Below the pieces are notes generated by a model. That model saw only the letters and a program-made list of their open reading frames with translations, was not told the DNA's origin and did no database searches. Source: Chinchilla lanigera (taxonomy: Eukaryota > Chordata > Mammalia > Rodentia > Chinchillidae). Taken from it: a stretch of 64,000 bases of DNA. The position numbers were made by a program, and so were the translations under genes. The stretch lies in the NCBI RefSeq assembly GCF_000276665.1, contig NW_004955465.1:5382981-5446980 (forward strand), given 5' to 3'. Positions 23,735 to 35,310 of the stretch are shown here, in pieces (position 1 is the stretch's first letter; the number at the start of each line of letters is the position of its first letter).

Positions 23735-23905
23735 AGCCATCAGGTCGCCTGATTGAATTACTGTTTCATTACTTAACAACAGTAGGCAAGTCCCTCCCCA
23801 TCTCTGTCTGCATCTAAAATATAGTCGATGGGATATTTTCCCCCGTATAGGGCCACTGCAAGATTGAAACAAGGTAATAAAGTGCAATCATCCCTCAGTG
23901 TCTGT
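23735..23905 (+). repeat. MIR SINE fragment
   Basis: The forward MIR order is visible: ATTACTTAACAACAGTAGGC, AAGTCCCTCCCCATCTCTGT, CTAAAATATAGTCGATGGG, and GGGCCACTGCAAGATTGAAA. Confidence 0.65.
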
Positions 23906-24284
23906 AAAGGGCTGATTCTGAGACACCTCCCTCACATATCCCTTATGGAAAATGACAGCATTTGCAGATAACCTATGAAGGTCCACATCCTTTAAATCAT
24001 CCCTAGATTACTCATAATACCTAATAAACTGTAAATTCTCTGTTAATAGTTATTATACCCTATTGTTTAGGGAATAATAACAAAATCTATACATGTTAAG
24101 TATAGGTTCAATATTTTTAATCATAGTTTATTGAAATCCATAAATACAGAAGCCTCAGACACAGATAGCCAACTATAATAATTAAGTGGTTAATTAAGTG
24201 ATAATAAATCATTCATAATAAATTTTAATGTATGTTTCCTATTACAATAGAAATATTCTGTCTTTATATTTGTTTGCCCATGGT

Positions 24285-24420
24285 ACATATCTTGCACTAG
24301 ACTGCAAACTGCATGAGAGTTGGGAGCATGTTTGCTTTATAACCCTTGAATGTACAACACACAATACATGCTCGATATCCAATATGCAATAGAAGATCAA
24401 TGAGTATTTGTTAAATAGAT
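24285..24420 (+). mobile_element. L2 LINE 3' end
   Basis: ACTGCAAACTGCATGAGAGT, GGGAGCATGTTTGCTTTATA, and the ATCAATGAGTATTTGTTAAA end match the L2 tail consensus order. Confidence 0.65.
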
Positions 24421-25619
24421 AGAAGGTTCCATCTACCCTGCCAGTGTTGCACACAGGCTAGTAGCTTTTACATGTCTGCTACAAAGCTCTGGGCAGATCC
24501 CAAAGAGTCCAGCTGTGTGGCAGCCATGGAATTTACAGAAGAACCTGCTGCCGGGACTGTATTAGCTGACAGCCTCCAGAAGCCACACCTTTGTGGTTCA
24601 CCGCTGGGCCAACCCCAAGGCCTATCTCCCTCATTCTTACAGCCAATGCTGGCCCAATGGAGCTATCAGTACTGCATCATTCCTGCTGCAACAGAAAATC
24701 TGCTCTGAGGCCCCATCCACCTTACCTGCTATGGGTGAAAGTGCATTGTTTTATGAACAGAAACATGGACCTATTCCAAGATAATTATAATTAGTGGAAT
24801 TCTCCCCATGAATTTTCACTAGGTTATTAGCCTTTGTTTTTAAGTGTTGCTGAAGTGATTTATCATTTTCATAGAAAGCTAGCACAGATGAATTGGGATT
24901 GCTAGAAAATACAATTTTAAACAGAAAGTTGTCAGATACCGTAACATTTCCTGCATTTAAGATTGCTAAAGGTGGGCACCTCTGCAGCTGGACAGCTTTG
25001 TGTGGTATTCGTTTCACTTCTCATTATCTTCAGTATTCTATTGAGAGCTGAACTGCTACATGCAGATTCACTTTAACAAATACAGGAGGAAAAATACAGC
25101 TCGTATAGTTGGCAGAAGTTGTGGGAAAAGTAAAGTACAAATTACTTTGCTTCGCACCTTTAATTTAAGAGCCATGAGAAATCACTCGATCAAGGGTGTT
25201 TTAAATCAGGGAAGTCAATTTAAGAACAAAGACCTGAAAAGGGTGTGATGGCTTTCACTTGGCGAAGAAAATGGATGCGATTTGGAGGAATCAAGACAGA
25301 CTCCTATTGTCTGTTTGAAGAGATGGCTTGGCCTGAGTGCAGGATGTTCACATATCCTGAAGAGGCTTCTTATGTGCGGCCTAAATTTCTGTCAGGCCTA
25401 AATTTGAGAAAACATATTTCTTCTTTGAGGTTCTCTGTGAATGTTCCCTTTTATCTTGCAGTGTTGCCGAGGTCTCTTCCCACTGGTGTTGTTGAGACCA
25501 AATGCTGTCATTCGATGTCACCTAGTTTAGGAAAGGCCTGGGGTGTCATCCTCAAAAACAAAAATTAAAAAGAGAGAAAGAAAGTCAGAGTCAGAGAACT
25601 TCACCCCAAGTCTCATATC
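24421..25619. other. Unique sequence with a GC-richer patch at 24470-24770
   Basis: The patch holds three overlapping plus-strand frames (from 24472, 24591 and 24593), which indicates composition rather than one conserved frame. No domain, repeat or splice pair was recognised. The frame at 25245-25568 (107 codons) is likewise not recognisable. Confidence 0.35.
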
Positions 25620-25921
25620 CTATAAACCCAAAACAGATCGGATCATGACCTTAAATATAAAATAACAACACTCTTAGAAAAGAAACAAGAAAATCTTCTG
25701 GATTTAAGACTACAAAATCCAGAGCTGGTCCAAGAGTTCTTAGACTTGCTACTAAAATCATTAACACTAAAAGGGAAAATTAATACATTGGACTTCATCA
25801 AAATTGAAAACTTCTGCTCTGCAAAATGCCCTGGTAAGAAGATGAGAAGACAAATTACCAACTGGGTAAAAATATCTACAAGCCACACATCTGGCCAAGC
25901 AGTAGTATCTAGAATATATTA
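25620..25921 (+). mobile_element. L1 ORF2 fragment
   Basis: AAAACAGATCGGATCATGAC, CAACACTCTTAGAAAAGAAA, TTGGACTTCATCAAAATTGA and GTAGTATCTAGAATATATT match late L1 ORF2. It parallels part of the L1 at 12.8-16.0 kb. Frames are broken. Confidence 0.85.
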
Positions 25922-26034
25922 ACTTTCTACATATGTTATGTCTTCTTAACTCTGCAACAACTTGCGAATGCTGTGATCCTCTCTGGAAACATCCCTTCCT
26001 CTTTCCTTTTGACTCTCACTTACTTTTCTCGTAA

Positions 26035-26285
26035 TAGGTTATGTGTAGCATCCTCTAGGAAGTCATCACTAATTCCTATAGAGTCAAATAGGTTCCCTGT
26101 CTGAATGTTTTCAAACACCTGAATTTGTCCTACTTTAGTACTATCTTGTAATTTTTTGTTAGTGTCCTCTCTTAAATCACAAAGCATGTGAAAGCGTAGG
26201 AGGTATATTTTTCATTAAAGAAACATGCACAGGTCTGAGCATATAATTGGCAGCCAATAAATATTGCTGGATGAGTGAATGAACT
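26035..26285 (+). mobile_element. L2 LINE 3' end
   Basis: CTAGGAAGTCATCACTAATT, a middle AT-rich part, AAGCATGTGAAAGCGTAGGA and the tail CAGCCAATAAATATTGCTGG followed by ATGAGTGAATGAAC match the L2 3' end. Confidence 0.7.
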
Positions 26286-26795
26286 AAGGCACTGCTGGTA
26301 AAGTTTATTGGTGATCCCCTGATATGCATCTGAAAACAGGAATAGTGGCCCCCTAGGAAAAGAAATCTAAATTTCCAGAAATAATTACCAGAACCTCTCT
26401 CCATCACACTACCTTATTACTAACCAAGCCACTCATTATGTCCTATGAGCAATCTGCACCCTAAGTGTCCTATGTGATACGCGCTGTTCTTGCTCTTTGG
26501 TTGACTAATCAATTTAAAGTCTGTGCTCAGCAAATTCTAAGCAAATAAGCCCAGGATTTATAGATTTAAGTCCATTTTCATACATATTTGTAAATCTCCC
26601 TACTGTGGCCTATGAATAATTGACAATCCCTTGGGAAAAATACACCCATAAATTCAGATCTCCCCACACTTCAGAAATATGTTTTCATCACTTTTTATAT
26701 ATTCTAAAGCTCAATGATGTGATAGGCACAATACCAGAGTTCACTGCTGAAAGTTTTCAATGTTTGCATGTTTATTGGGAGAAAAAAAATTATGC
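26286..26795. other. Unique sequence, nothing recognised
   Basis: No repeat or gene identified. Confidence 0.35.
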
Positions 26796-26826
26796 ACACA
26801 CACACACATATATATATGTGTGCATG
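26795..26826. repeat. (CA)(TA)(TG) palindromic microsatellite
   Basis: A CA run passes into TA and then TG. Positions 26803-26822 form a perfect 20-bp palindrome able to form a cruciform or hairpin. Confidence 0.9.
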
Positions 26827-27077
26827 TGAAATTTATATATTTGCATATGCACACATATTAGGTAGATTTATCAGATTATGATTACTAAAGCTTGTTGCCA
26901 AAGAAAGAGGATGATTTCCCCTGAGTACAAAGACTCACATTTCACATTACCTCCACTAGATTTTCATTGCTAAGATCTGAGTGGTCTCTCTTGAGCTGCT
27001 GACTACTGGATGTTTCCATTAGAATCAAGGTTGCATTTGGTGACATTTTCACAACCTCACGGTAATGGTGTAAGATA
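26827..27077. other. Unique sequence, nothing recognised
   Basis: No identifiable element. Confidence 0.35.
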
Positions 27078-27645
27078 GGATAAGCAAGTCAGGTGCTGTG
27101 GCACACACTCTGTGGGAGGCTGAGGTGGGAGGATCACAAGTTCAAGCCCAGCCTGAGAAACCTAGAGACTTAAATTTGAAAAGGTTTTTAGAAGGTATCT
27201 GTCTCGGTTACTTTTCTCTTGCTGCTGAGACAAAATATCCAACACCCAAATTAAAGTGGGAAACATTTATTTAGCCCACAGTTTGTAGAGATTTCAGTCC
27301 ATAGTTGGCTGGCTCCAAGGTAGAATGGCACATGGCAGAGGGCAACAGTTCATGGCAGCGGAAGACAGTAGAAGCAACAAGAGCAAAAGGGAGGGGTGGT
27401 GGGGAGAGCAAGCCTCTTTCCCTCCCTTATAGTGTATGCAGGCTCCCTGCCCCAGGGTGGAGGTAGCACTCACACCCATAATTCCATTGAACTATGGATC
27501 AATTAAAACTCTAGAAGCCCTCCTCATGACTGCATGAGGCTTTGGAGGGTCACCCAGCCACATACCATAACAGTATCTCATTATGAAGACCCTGCATTCA
27601 ATTTCCAGTGCACTAAATAGTAATAATAACAACAACAACAACAGC
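27078..27645 (+). repeat. B1-dID hybrid SINE split by an LTR
   Basis: The left part (27078-27199) is B1-like: CAGGTGCTGTGGCACACACT, GAGGCTGAGGTGGGAGGATC, AAGTTCAAGCCCAGCCTGAG. The ID-like end resumes after the LTR at 27573: GACCCTGCATTCAATTTCCA, then a tail of AAT and AAC repeats. The LTR at 27200-27572 sits in the middle, so the SINE is older than the LTR. Confidence 0.75.
27200..27572 (-). mobile_element. Rodent MaLR-type solo LTR nested in a SINE
   Basis: The 373-bp element has TG...CA ends and an exact GTATC duplication (27195-27199 and 27573-27577). Read on the plus strand it starts TGTCTCGGTTACTTTTCTCT and ends ACATACCATAACA. It is the same family as 10416-10764, with a shared order of motifs such as GGCACATGGCAGAGGGC. 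No internal retroviral region is present. Confidence 0.92.
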
Positions 27646-28249
27646 AAGAGCAGACTATCTGGGGACCTCCAAGCAGCAATCCCCTTCTATGAGAAAAATG
27701 TGCTTATTGGAAGACAGAGAGGAGGCGGCAGTGATCAAGTGGTACCAGGCCATGAAAGACATAGAATTCAGGTGCAGAACCACAACTTGGACTGCAAGAA
27801 GGCTGGGTATGTTTTCCAACCTGAATCAATACACTATTCACCTAAGATCGCAGACCTGGCAGGTATTATTTCATTTCTACTTTTATCCACCATTTGTAGT
27901 TGCAGCAAAAATGAATCAAAACAATTGTAGCTGCATTCATGGTTTAACCTTCATGTATACATTGTATGAAGAGGGGACAGAGGGCCTCCCTTTAAGACAA
28001 ACTCTGAAACATCCAGACTACACTATTAAACTGGTCATGAAATCATACAACCTCCATTATATGTAAAACAATAGGCCTTTAGCTTCCTTAAGATTTTTCA
28101 CAATGAAAATACTGGTTTCCCATTGTATAAATTATGCACTAGGAGCGGGATATAATAATTTTATTATTAACAAGAATGACAAATTAAAATCACAGAGTGC
28201 TCCAGCTTTCTGAGGTCCTGTCTCATCTTTTGTCTCACACTCTATCCTC
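27646..28249. other. Unique sequence, nothing recognised
   Basis: Two overlapping plus-strand frames (27583-27930 and 27689-28066) start in or near the SINE tail. Neither gives a recognisable protein. I could not match the sequence to a repeat. Confidence 0.35.
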
Positions 28250-28350
28250 AGTGCAACCTTGTGCACATGAAGACAAGGATATTAAGCAATTTGCTTAATG
28301 GCAGTTCTGGGAATAAGATCCAGATCCTCCTGGGTGTGTTCAATAATTAC
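28250..28350 (-). repeat. MIR SINE fragment
   Basis: CACATGAAGACAAGGATATT, AAGCAATTTGCTTAATGGCA and GGGAATAAGATCCAGATCCT follow the MIR core in reverse. Confidence 0.6.
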
Positions 28351-29340
28351 TTGTTTATGAGCTGACCTCTTGGGATTCTCGAACAGAAAAAATGCTCTGA
28401 ATCTTAGGCCAGCTCCTAGACTCCCTCATGTCAATTTAAGTTAAAACAAAGTTACCCACTTAAAACAGTTTTTGATTATGCAATAATTTTATTCGTATGA
28501 TCTCCACAGTGATAGTAGTCATATTCAGTTTTTGTAAAATTCCACTCCAGCTCACATCTTGAAATCTCCAGTGTTAAAAGGGGTACAGTCAAGTAGTCTT
28601 TCCAAAGTTTAAATGGATAAAATTTTAGGGCGAAACACAGTTCTATTACTTTAATCATAAGCCTTTACCTTTGTAGATATAAAGGGTTACTGAACAACAA
28701 GATACCTTCTATATTTGAAACTAATTCTGGATGCTTATTAGCATGATCTCTGCTCACATAATTTTTAACTAATTTAGTATAGCAGCTTACACTTAGCAAG
28801 CTTTTTCCAACCATGGGGTCAGTGAAGTTGTTCTTATGTGTCTAGTTGTGTAAATGGACCTTAAAATTAAAGGTCTTCTATTTTCATATTAAAATAACAT
28901 GTAGCTAGCATGCTCAGTATAATTTTGAAGTAGACTCTCTGAAAATATAGAATCATCAAAATTGCCAAAAATAAAGAGACAGACAAGTACACAAACAAAA
29001 AAACCCAACAAGCAATGCCAGCACTGACCCAGTTCCAGAATATGGGAAGATGTTCTAATAACCATAAGGATGATGGAACTGAACTGAAAAAAAAAAAACA
29101 CCATAACCCAACATTTATAAAAAATAATTCCTTTCAAAGTGGGATGATCTACTTTTCTCCAGTCTACCTACATCCTTGTTCATGGGAACAGTTGATTTGT
29201 GGGAATCGAAGATTTTTGTCATGGCAGCCTAACCAGAATAAGGCAGTGAAATAGTACAGCAGTCTTCATTACAAAAGCTCCATTCACTTCAGCTATTTCC
29301 AGTCTTGAAGCCAGAATTTAATCTGGTGAACCTGCCCATC
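28351..29340. other. Unique AT-rich sequence, nothing recognised
   Basis: No repeat or gene identified. A short A run occurs near 29089. Confidence 0.4.
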
Positions 29341-29343
29341 ATA

Positions 29344-29390
<47 letters not shown>
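29341..29390. repeat. (CA)n microsatellite
   Basis: About 50 bases of CA repeats with a few ATA interruptions at the left end. Confidence 0.95.
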
Positions 29391-31089
29391 GCTACACCTA
29401 AGCCCACATATGCACACACAGGAACACAGGGTTAAACTCAGATTCACCAACTAAGGTGAGAATCATTAACACATTCAGCCCATTGCAAAACTCATCCCTG
29501 TTAGGTCGTCTTGAGAAAATAAAAACAGCTTCAGGGACAATTCTTAGTTGCATCAACTTTTACCATAAGAGATGCCAGGCAATGCTGTGAGTCATACCAG
29601 GAAAGTTTGTTATTATGATTGAGTACTTTTCAATTACTAAAATAAAACATGCATGAATTAAAAATAAATACAAAAAAAACTTTAGATTTTGTGAGAAGAC
29701 ACGGAAAAGAAGAATATAATATCATAAATAACTTTTTCCCAGTCAAGTTGACGCTTTTATTCTTGAATAAATTTAAGAAACCATAGAACAGGGTACCATG
29801 AGAATAAGGGGTCATTTTCCATTAGACTTACATTAATATAATTGAAAGCATGACAGGAGTGTGGTGTTGGAGATCTATTGTCGGAGATTATATGAAAATA
29901 ACACAGAGTATTTCACAGTCTTTTCTTAATTTCATTTTCAAATGTTGTTACTAAACCCCACATCAGGTCATCAAGTAATGCCTACAAGTAATTTTATTGA
30001 TGAATTGTCTTATCTTTTACACAACCCTGACAAGAGTAACAGTTCAGATATAAAAATGTTTCTTGAACACATTTCTTTTCTTCTTGACCTTCCTGAGTTT
30101 AAGATCAGAAAGGGTTTTAAATCATGCACACAAAAATGAGAAGCATGTCAAAATAATGAATGCAAAACTTTTTTAGCTTGGCCTTTTTACTTTGAAGCTA
30201 TGCATGAAACAGCATGAAAGATACAGTAACTTCTAGTTCTGGTGCATAGTTGGGTACATTACAAACAAACAGCAACATTTGCAAGACTGCGGTACTGAGC
30301 AGTGTCTAACACATTGAAGTTTCCAAAATGTGTTATTAAATGAACATTAATTGACAAGTTGCTTTTGTTTTGGAAGCTTCTGCTCAATAAGAAAATTTAA
30401 TGCCATTATCCCAAAAGGGCTTTTATTAGAATCTTTTTCTCTAAAATTTATTTTCTTTCCAGTCATACTTTTCTAATTTTTTGAATGAGGTAAACCAGAT
30501 TGTCTAACATCATAGATGTTTCTAATTTATATTAGTATCCCATTGGATACATTAATGAAAGCATATTACCTGCCTATAGCATAGCATTTTTGCTCTAAAA
30601 AGCCTTGGCAATGCGATTTAAAGTTTTTTAACCTATTCACTCATGCTAGAAGCAGCGGTAGAGCCTTCTGGGCTTTGTAACATAATAGTGCCCCTTTAGC
30701 AGGCTGAATGGTTTATTGGAACCTGCTCATACCGATGATTTAGTTTTACCATGGTGAGGCCACTACTCCCTGGCTTTCTACTCTGTTTGGGGACTCTTCT
30801 GTCATTTTATGTTTTGGGTTTTGTTTGTTTCCTTGTGAAACTGATTTTCATTTAATTTTAGCATTGTTTACATTATTTATTATTGGGAGACAAATGGAAG
30901 ACAAGGGGTTTGGAATAGTACAGTGTACTTCGGAATCACTGAAATGTGTAGCACACCGAATGTGTACCAGGAATATCCAGGCCCTCGGAAGTCATGAGAT
31001 ACAGACTTGCTCAAATGACGAGGCATATTTAAAGTTATAGATATAGAAAGAAAATTAAGGCTTGGTTATTCTATCTATTCAATTCAAAA
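29391..31089. other. Unique sequence, nothing recognised
   Basis: No repeat or gene identified. Confidence 0.4.
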
Positions 31090-31435
31090 CTAGAATTTGC
31101 AAACCCTTTTAAACCCTTTTATTTGATGGAGTTTCAGACCCTTCCTAATCGCCTTTGCCTGTTCGGCAGCTGGGAAGCACAGGGCCAGACAATATGTTGG
31201 GCAGAACCTGGGGCTCTGGCATGCAGCCCTGGATGAAGCAACCTGTGACTCCATCTTCCTCTGCTCCTCTTTGCCTCCAGCTGGAAGCATGGATGTTCTG
31301 CTTTTTCCTCTGTTGAAAATTCTGCAATTCTTCCAACAGGTTCTTCCATCTCCCCATGTGGAACCTTGGCCCACAAGATACCAGTGGGCTCAACCTCCTT
31401 TTTGGAGTTAAGTCTCTCCAACCTGCTTTGCACAA
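31090..31435 (-). other. GC-richer block open in three minus-strand frames
   Basis: Three overlapping minus-strand frames of 94, 99 and 96 codons cover this block. The frame at 31134-31433 is rich in Glu, Lys and Arg, but I recognise no family. An AATAAA lies at its 3' end (near 31120), which could suggest an old retrocopy or LTR piece. There is no poly(A) tail and no clear target duplication. Confidence 0.3.
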
Positions 31436-31483
31436 CCTGACAACGGAAGCAAACTGATTGTGCCTTGGTTCTTCTGCTTACAG

Positions 31484-31568
31484 TGGGCTTGGACTAGGAG
31501 AAGAGATTGGTGGGAAAACACATGCTTAGCATGTGCAAGGCCCTAGGTTTGACACTCAGAGCCAGAAA
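31484..31568 (+). repeat. ID SINE, strongly diverged
   Basis: ATGCTTAGCATGTGCAAGGC followed by CCTAGGTTTGACACTCAGAG corresponds to the centre and B-box part of an ID. The 5' part is poorly conserved. Confidence 0.6.
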
Positions 31569-33884
31569 GGGATTGAAATAATCAAAAATAAAATGGACTT
31601 TAATTGTCAATACATTGTCCCTTAATGTTCAACAAGACCTCAGGTACAATGACAAATTTAATGACAATAAAGGAAAAAACATTTTCCAGAAAAAAACGCA
31701 AAAATTTTTAAAGTAAACACATGTATTATCACTGGGAAGAACCGATATGCCTGGTTTGATGTTAATTCAGAAATGAAAGGACATAATCTAAACTGAATTT
31801 GGTAAGATCAGTACAGATTGATAGAGCTCAGCTTCCATTTAACAACAAACATCAAGAATACCAAAGATATCTTTGGTTTATTTTCAGGTTGCTTTTCAAA
31901 GAAGAAAAATATATTTTAAATAATAATTTAAGGGTCAGTCCATCTAAGTAACAAAACCTTGTCATTTTTAAATCAATCAACAAAACCCAAAGGCTAAAAT
32001 CACACTTCCTGTCATTCTTATCAACAGCAGGGATGTGAGAGGTTTAATTCAGAGTGAAATGTCATGATTAGGAAACACACACACACATACACACACACAC
32101 AAATGCTACATGGTAAACGGTAAAAAACCATGTACTTACAAAACTAGTTCCTTGGTAATTTTGCTATGGATTAGACTAATCTAAAGTTGTAAAATTCAAT
32201 AGCCCTTGAAGTGGTGAAATTCTGTGTATCTGGCCTTGCAGACTACTATATCTCAGTATAAATCAGCAAAGAACAACAGTAAAAATTAATGAAGCCTCCA
32301 GTGAAAAGATACTCTTCCTAGTACCACATCTAAGTGAACACTACACCATCTTAAATCAAACCTTTGCATTTGTAGACCTTTAGTGTAGGGGGGGAAGAAA
32401 AAACTAATGAATAACTTCTATGACAACTTTTCCAGGTGTGTAAATTTTTCTTTGTCAATTTCTGTAAAACAAAAATTTCACTGAATTTAGCCAAATCAAT
32501 GGAACAGCCAAAAAGTTAATACCACTTAAGTACCCAGTGTTACAATCACCCTTATTGTTTGATTGACTTGCAGAAGGAACCCACAAAATATCTGTGATTT
32601 CTTCTTCAGTTCCCGAGAATTTTAGAAGAATTCCAGATAATCACTTAATAGCATTCATTTCCTATTATTTATTTTTTGCCCTAAAGTTATTGGTGTTTGA
32701 ACTTTTCCACAAATAACAGTTCTCCCAAAACAGGCTGATAATTCTAAAGCTTCATACATTCTTTGCATAGCCGAGTTACTTTAATAAAAGTAAGAAGGTG
32801 GAATTGCTCGGTATGCAACCCACACCGAAGCTCGACTCAAAACATGAGTTAAAAATGTTTGCACCAACCAACAACAGAATCCCTGATTTCCCACGTGGAG
32901 CCTCAAATCTGTCTTTGCTCTGAGTTAAAAAATGAAACTGCTGACTTTCAAGACAAATATAAGGAGATCTCGGTCCCTGCCGAAAGAAATCCTGCCATAG
33001 TCCATACTGTTGTAGGAATGGATTTTCCTACTGGAAATTACATCGAGTTACACTCTTAACCACGTGTTAAAACACACCCTTCAGTGGTCTCATACAAAAG
33101 TGAATCTCCCTCTGCTTCAGCGAATATGATTAAGTATTAAAGTTATTTACCTCTAAGTAATAAAATGTGTCAAGCTAGACTTTTCTGATCATTTTAATAA
33201 TATTTATTTTTAGCATGCAAGAATCTGGCTTGCAATGGGTACCGAGCAAGGACATGATAAATAAGCATATAAAGCAAATAACGGAGTGAAGTTCTTAGTT
33301 AGTCTTGTTCATTATCAAGTTTTTCAAAATTCAAACCCTTCCAAAGAAATTCACTTAAATGAAGAGAATATGATCTCTATATTTAACATGAGAATGAGAC
33401 TGATTTAACTAGAATATGAAGCAAAAATCTCTCCAATGTGAGCTTAACCATGTATTTCAAGACTTCAGATTCAGATTTGTAAAGTTTCCTACTTAATAAA
33501 TGATGTAAGTCCGATTTTTAATCTTTTCAAAGCATAATTTGTCTCACTGATGGATAGGTCATCATTTATTTAAGCACGTTAGAGCGTTAGGAGGGGTTAA
33601 AAAATGAAGAACCCAAAAGCCAGTCGTATTCCTGCTTTCAAGCGTGATGTGGACATACTGAAGGCACTCAGCAGGAACACAGAGAGGCGATGCCTTCCAA
33701 CTTTGGGGCACCACAGTAAATGTTACTATTGCTTCTCCAACCACACACACACAGAACAAAAAGGATTAGTCTGCACGACTTTCAAACTTATCCAGGAAAA
33801 ACAAAACGGTAACAAGAAATCTGTATTTTCTCATAAGAAGAAAACTGGTGTCAAAAACCATAGATATAATAGTTAACAAAATAT
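31569..33884. other. Unique sequence with a short (CA)n tract
   Basis: A CA microsatellite with one ATA break lies at about 32074-32101. Otherwise I recognise nothing. Frames at 32859-33059 and 33604-33876 have no known features. Confidence 0.4.
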
Positions 33885-33955
33885 AGATATGAATATAATT
33901 ATGAATGTGAGTGTAATTATGAATGTGAATATAATTATGAATGTGAGTCTTAGAT
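33885..33955. repeat. 18-bp minisatellite
   Basis: About three units of an 18-base motif (AATTATGAATGTGARTRT) run from 33897 to 33950, with a decayed partial unit before them. Confidence 0.85.
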
Positions 33956-33984
33956 AACAGCAGTGATTTTGGAAACTGATAACA

Positions 33985-34130
33985 CTTGTTTTACTCCAGG
34001 GCCACAAGTTTATAGTTGTATGATCTTGGGCAAGTTACTTAATCTCAAAAACTCAATGTTCTCATTTTTAAAGTAGGAATAATAATTCCAACTTCATAGG
34101 GTTGTTAGGAATATTAAACAGCTAGACATC
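33985..34130 (+). repeat. MIR SINE
   Basis: Well-preserved forward MIR: GTATGATCTTGGGCAAGTTA, CTTAATCTCAAAAACTCAAT, AAAGTAGGAATAATAATTCC and TTCATAGGGTTGTTAGGAAT. Confidence 0.85.
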
Positions 34131-35124
34131 TAGAATTGTAAAATCTTTACACTTTGTGCATGTATATGTGTGTACTGCTCTGAGCAATTTAAAACTCATA
34201 GTTTGTTTCCTAAAATCTGTACTTCTTACTCTTGTGATATTCAAAATTACAAAAGCAGAGGACTGAATAAAGAAATAAGATATATCTGATAATACAAACA
34301 CATTAGATATCTCAATTGGGACCATTCATAAAGTGAAATTTTATCTTATTATTGAGACTACAATATAACATTTAAAATACTTTAAACCAGCTCTATAAGC
34401 CTTCCAGATTATATTTTATTTTTACCTAGCCTAACATGTTATGATTAATTCTGAGTAACTATAACATAATCTTAAACTCTAATGTGACAAGTCAGAAAAA
34501 TGAAGGACTTTTTTTTAACACAGCCTTTAATAATTTAAAATGTAACCTTTTGGTTTACATGATGCCTGCAAGCAGTGACATAGATGTTGACAACATTAAT
34601 ATCACTATTTCTGTCACTAAAATCTATAGCAAATACATTAGCAGCCACAAACGGAGGTAGTTTTTCAGAGAGCTTGCTAATTGCATTGCCGCTGTGAACT
34701 TAGTTTTGCAGTGTTAGCACATAAAAGCACAGAGCTGGAGACCACACTCAAACCAAAGAAGATCTGTAAACAGTGGGCAGGCACTGTTGAGCCCGTGTAT
34801 TTATATTTAAATGACATATTGTGTTCTCATTATTGATACAGTGTGCAGTGATGTTTTCCAAATGGTGATCAAAGAGAAAAAGGATATATATTTTTGTTTC
34901 AGAGAGAACAACTTACCAAACAGCCTAAATTACAGTCAGGACCAAATCCAGTAGAAGAAGTCTATCTTAGATACAGAATCTAGGATGAACTGTATTCTTA
35001 TTCATTTTTAATTTGAGTGTTTCTACCTCCGTTCTACCAATGCCATACAAAGCAAAGAGATCTGTGTTTGGAGCACAAGTCCCTAGTAGTAGCACAGGGA
35101 ATGTGATTAGAAGACAACCAGTTA
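34131..35124. other. Unique sequence, possible conserved block at 34540-34880
   Basis: No repeat family is visible. The part at 34540-34880 has an even base mix without simple repeats or decayed mobile elements and may be conserved non-coding DNA. This is inference only. Confidence 0.3.
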
Positions 35125-35310
35125 CAGAGGAGTGAAACTGAGTCTGGGAAGCTGGGGCAGGTGGATGCAAGAGTGTGCCCGGCCTGGGCAACTTAGCAAC
35201 CTCCAAGAGTCTGCCTCAAAATGAAACATCAAAAGTGCTCAGGGTGTAGCTCGGTGTAGCTCAGTGCAAAGCCCTACGTTTAACCCCCATGTGGAAAATA
35301 ATAATAAAAA
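35125..35310 (+). repeat. B1-dID hybrid SINE
   Basis: The B1-like part reads GTCTGGGAAGCTGGGGCAGG and CCCGGCCTGGGCAACTTAGC. The ID-like part reads CAGGGTGTAGCTCGGTGTAG, where GTAGCTCGGT is followed by a repeated GTAGCTCAGT, and the tail is an AAT-rich repeat. Confidence 0.75.

Noticed and set aside
29341..29390. CRISPR-like repeat array
   Set aside because: It is a plain CA dinucleotide run without spacers. No CRISPR array occurs in this mammalian sequence.
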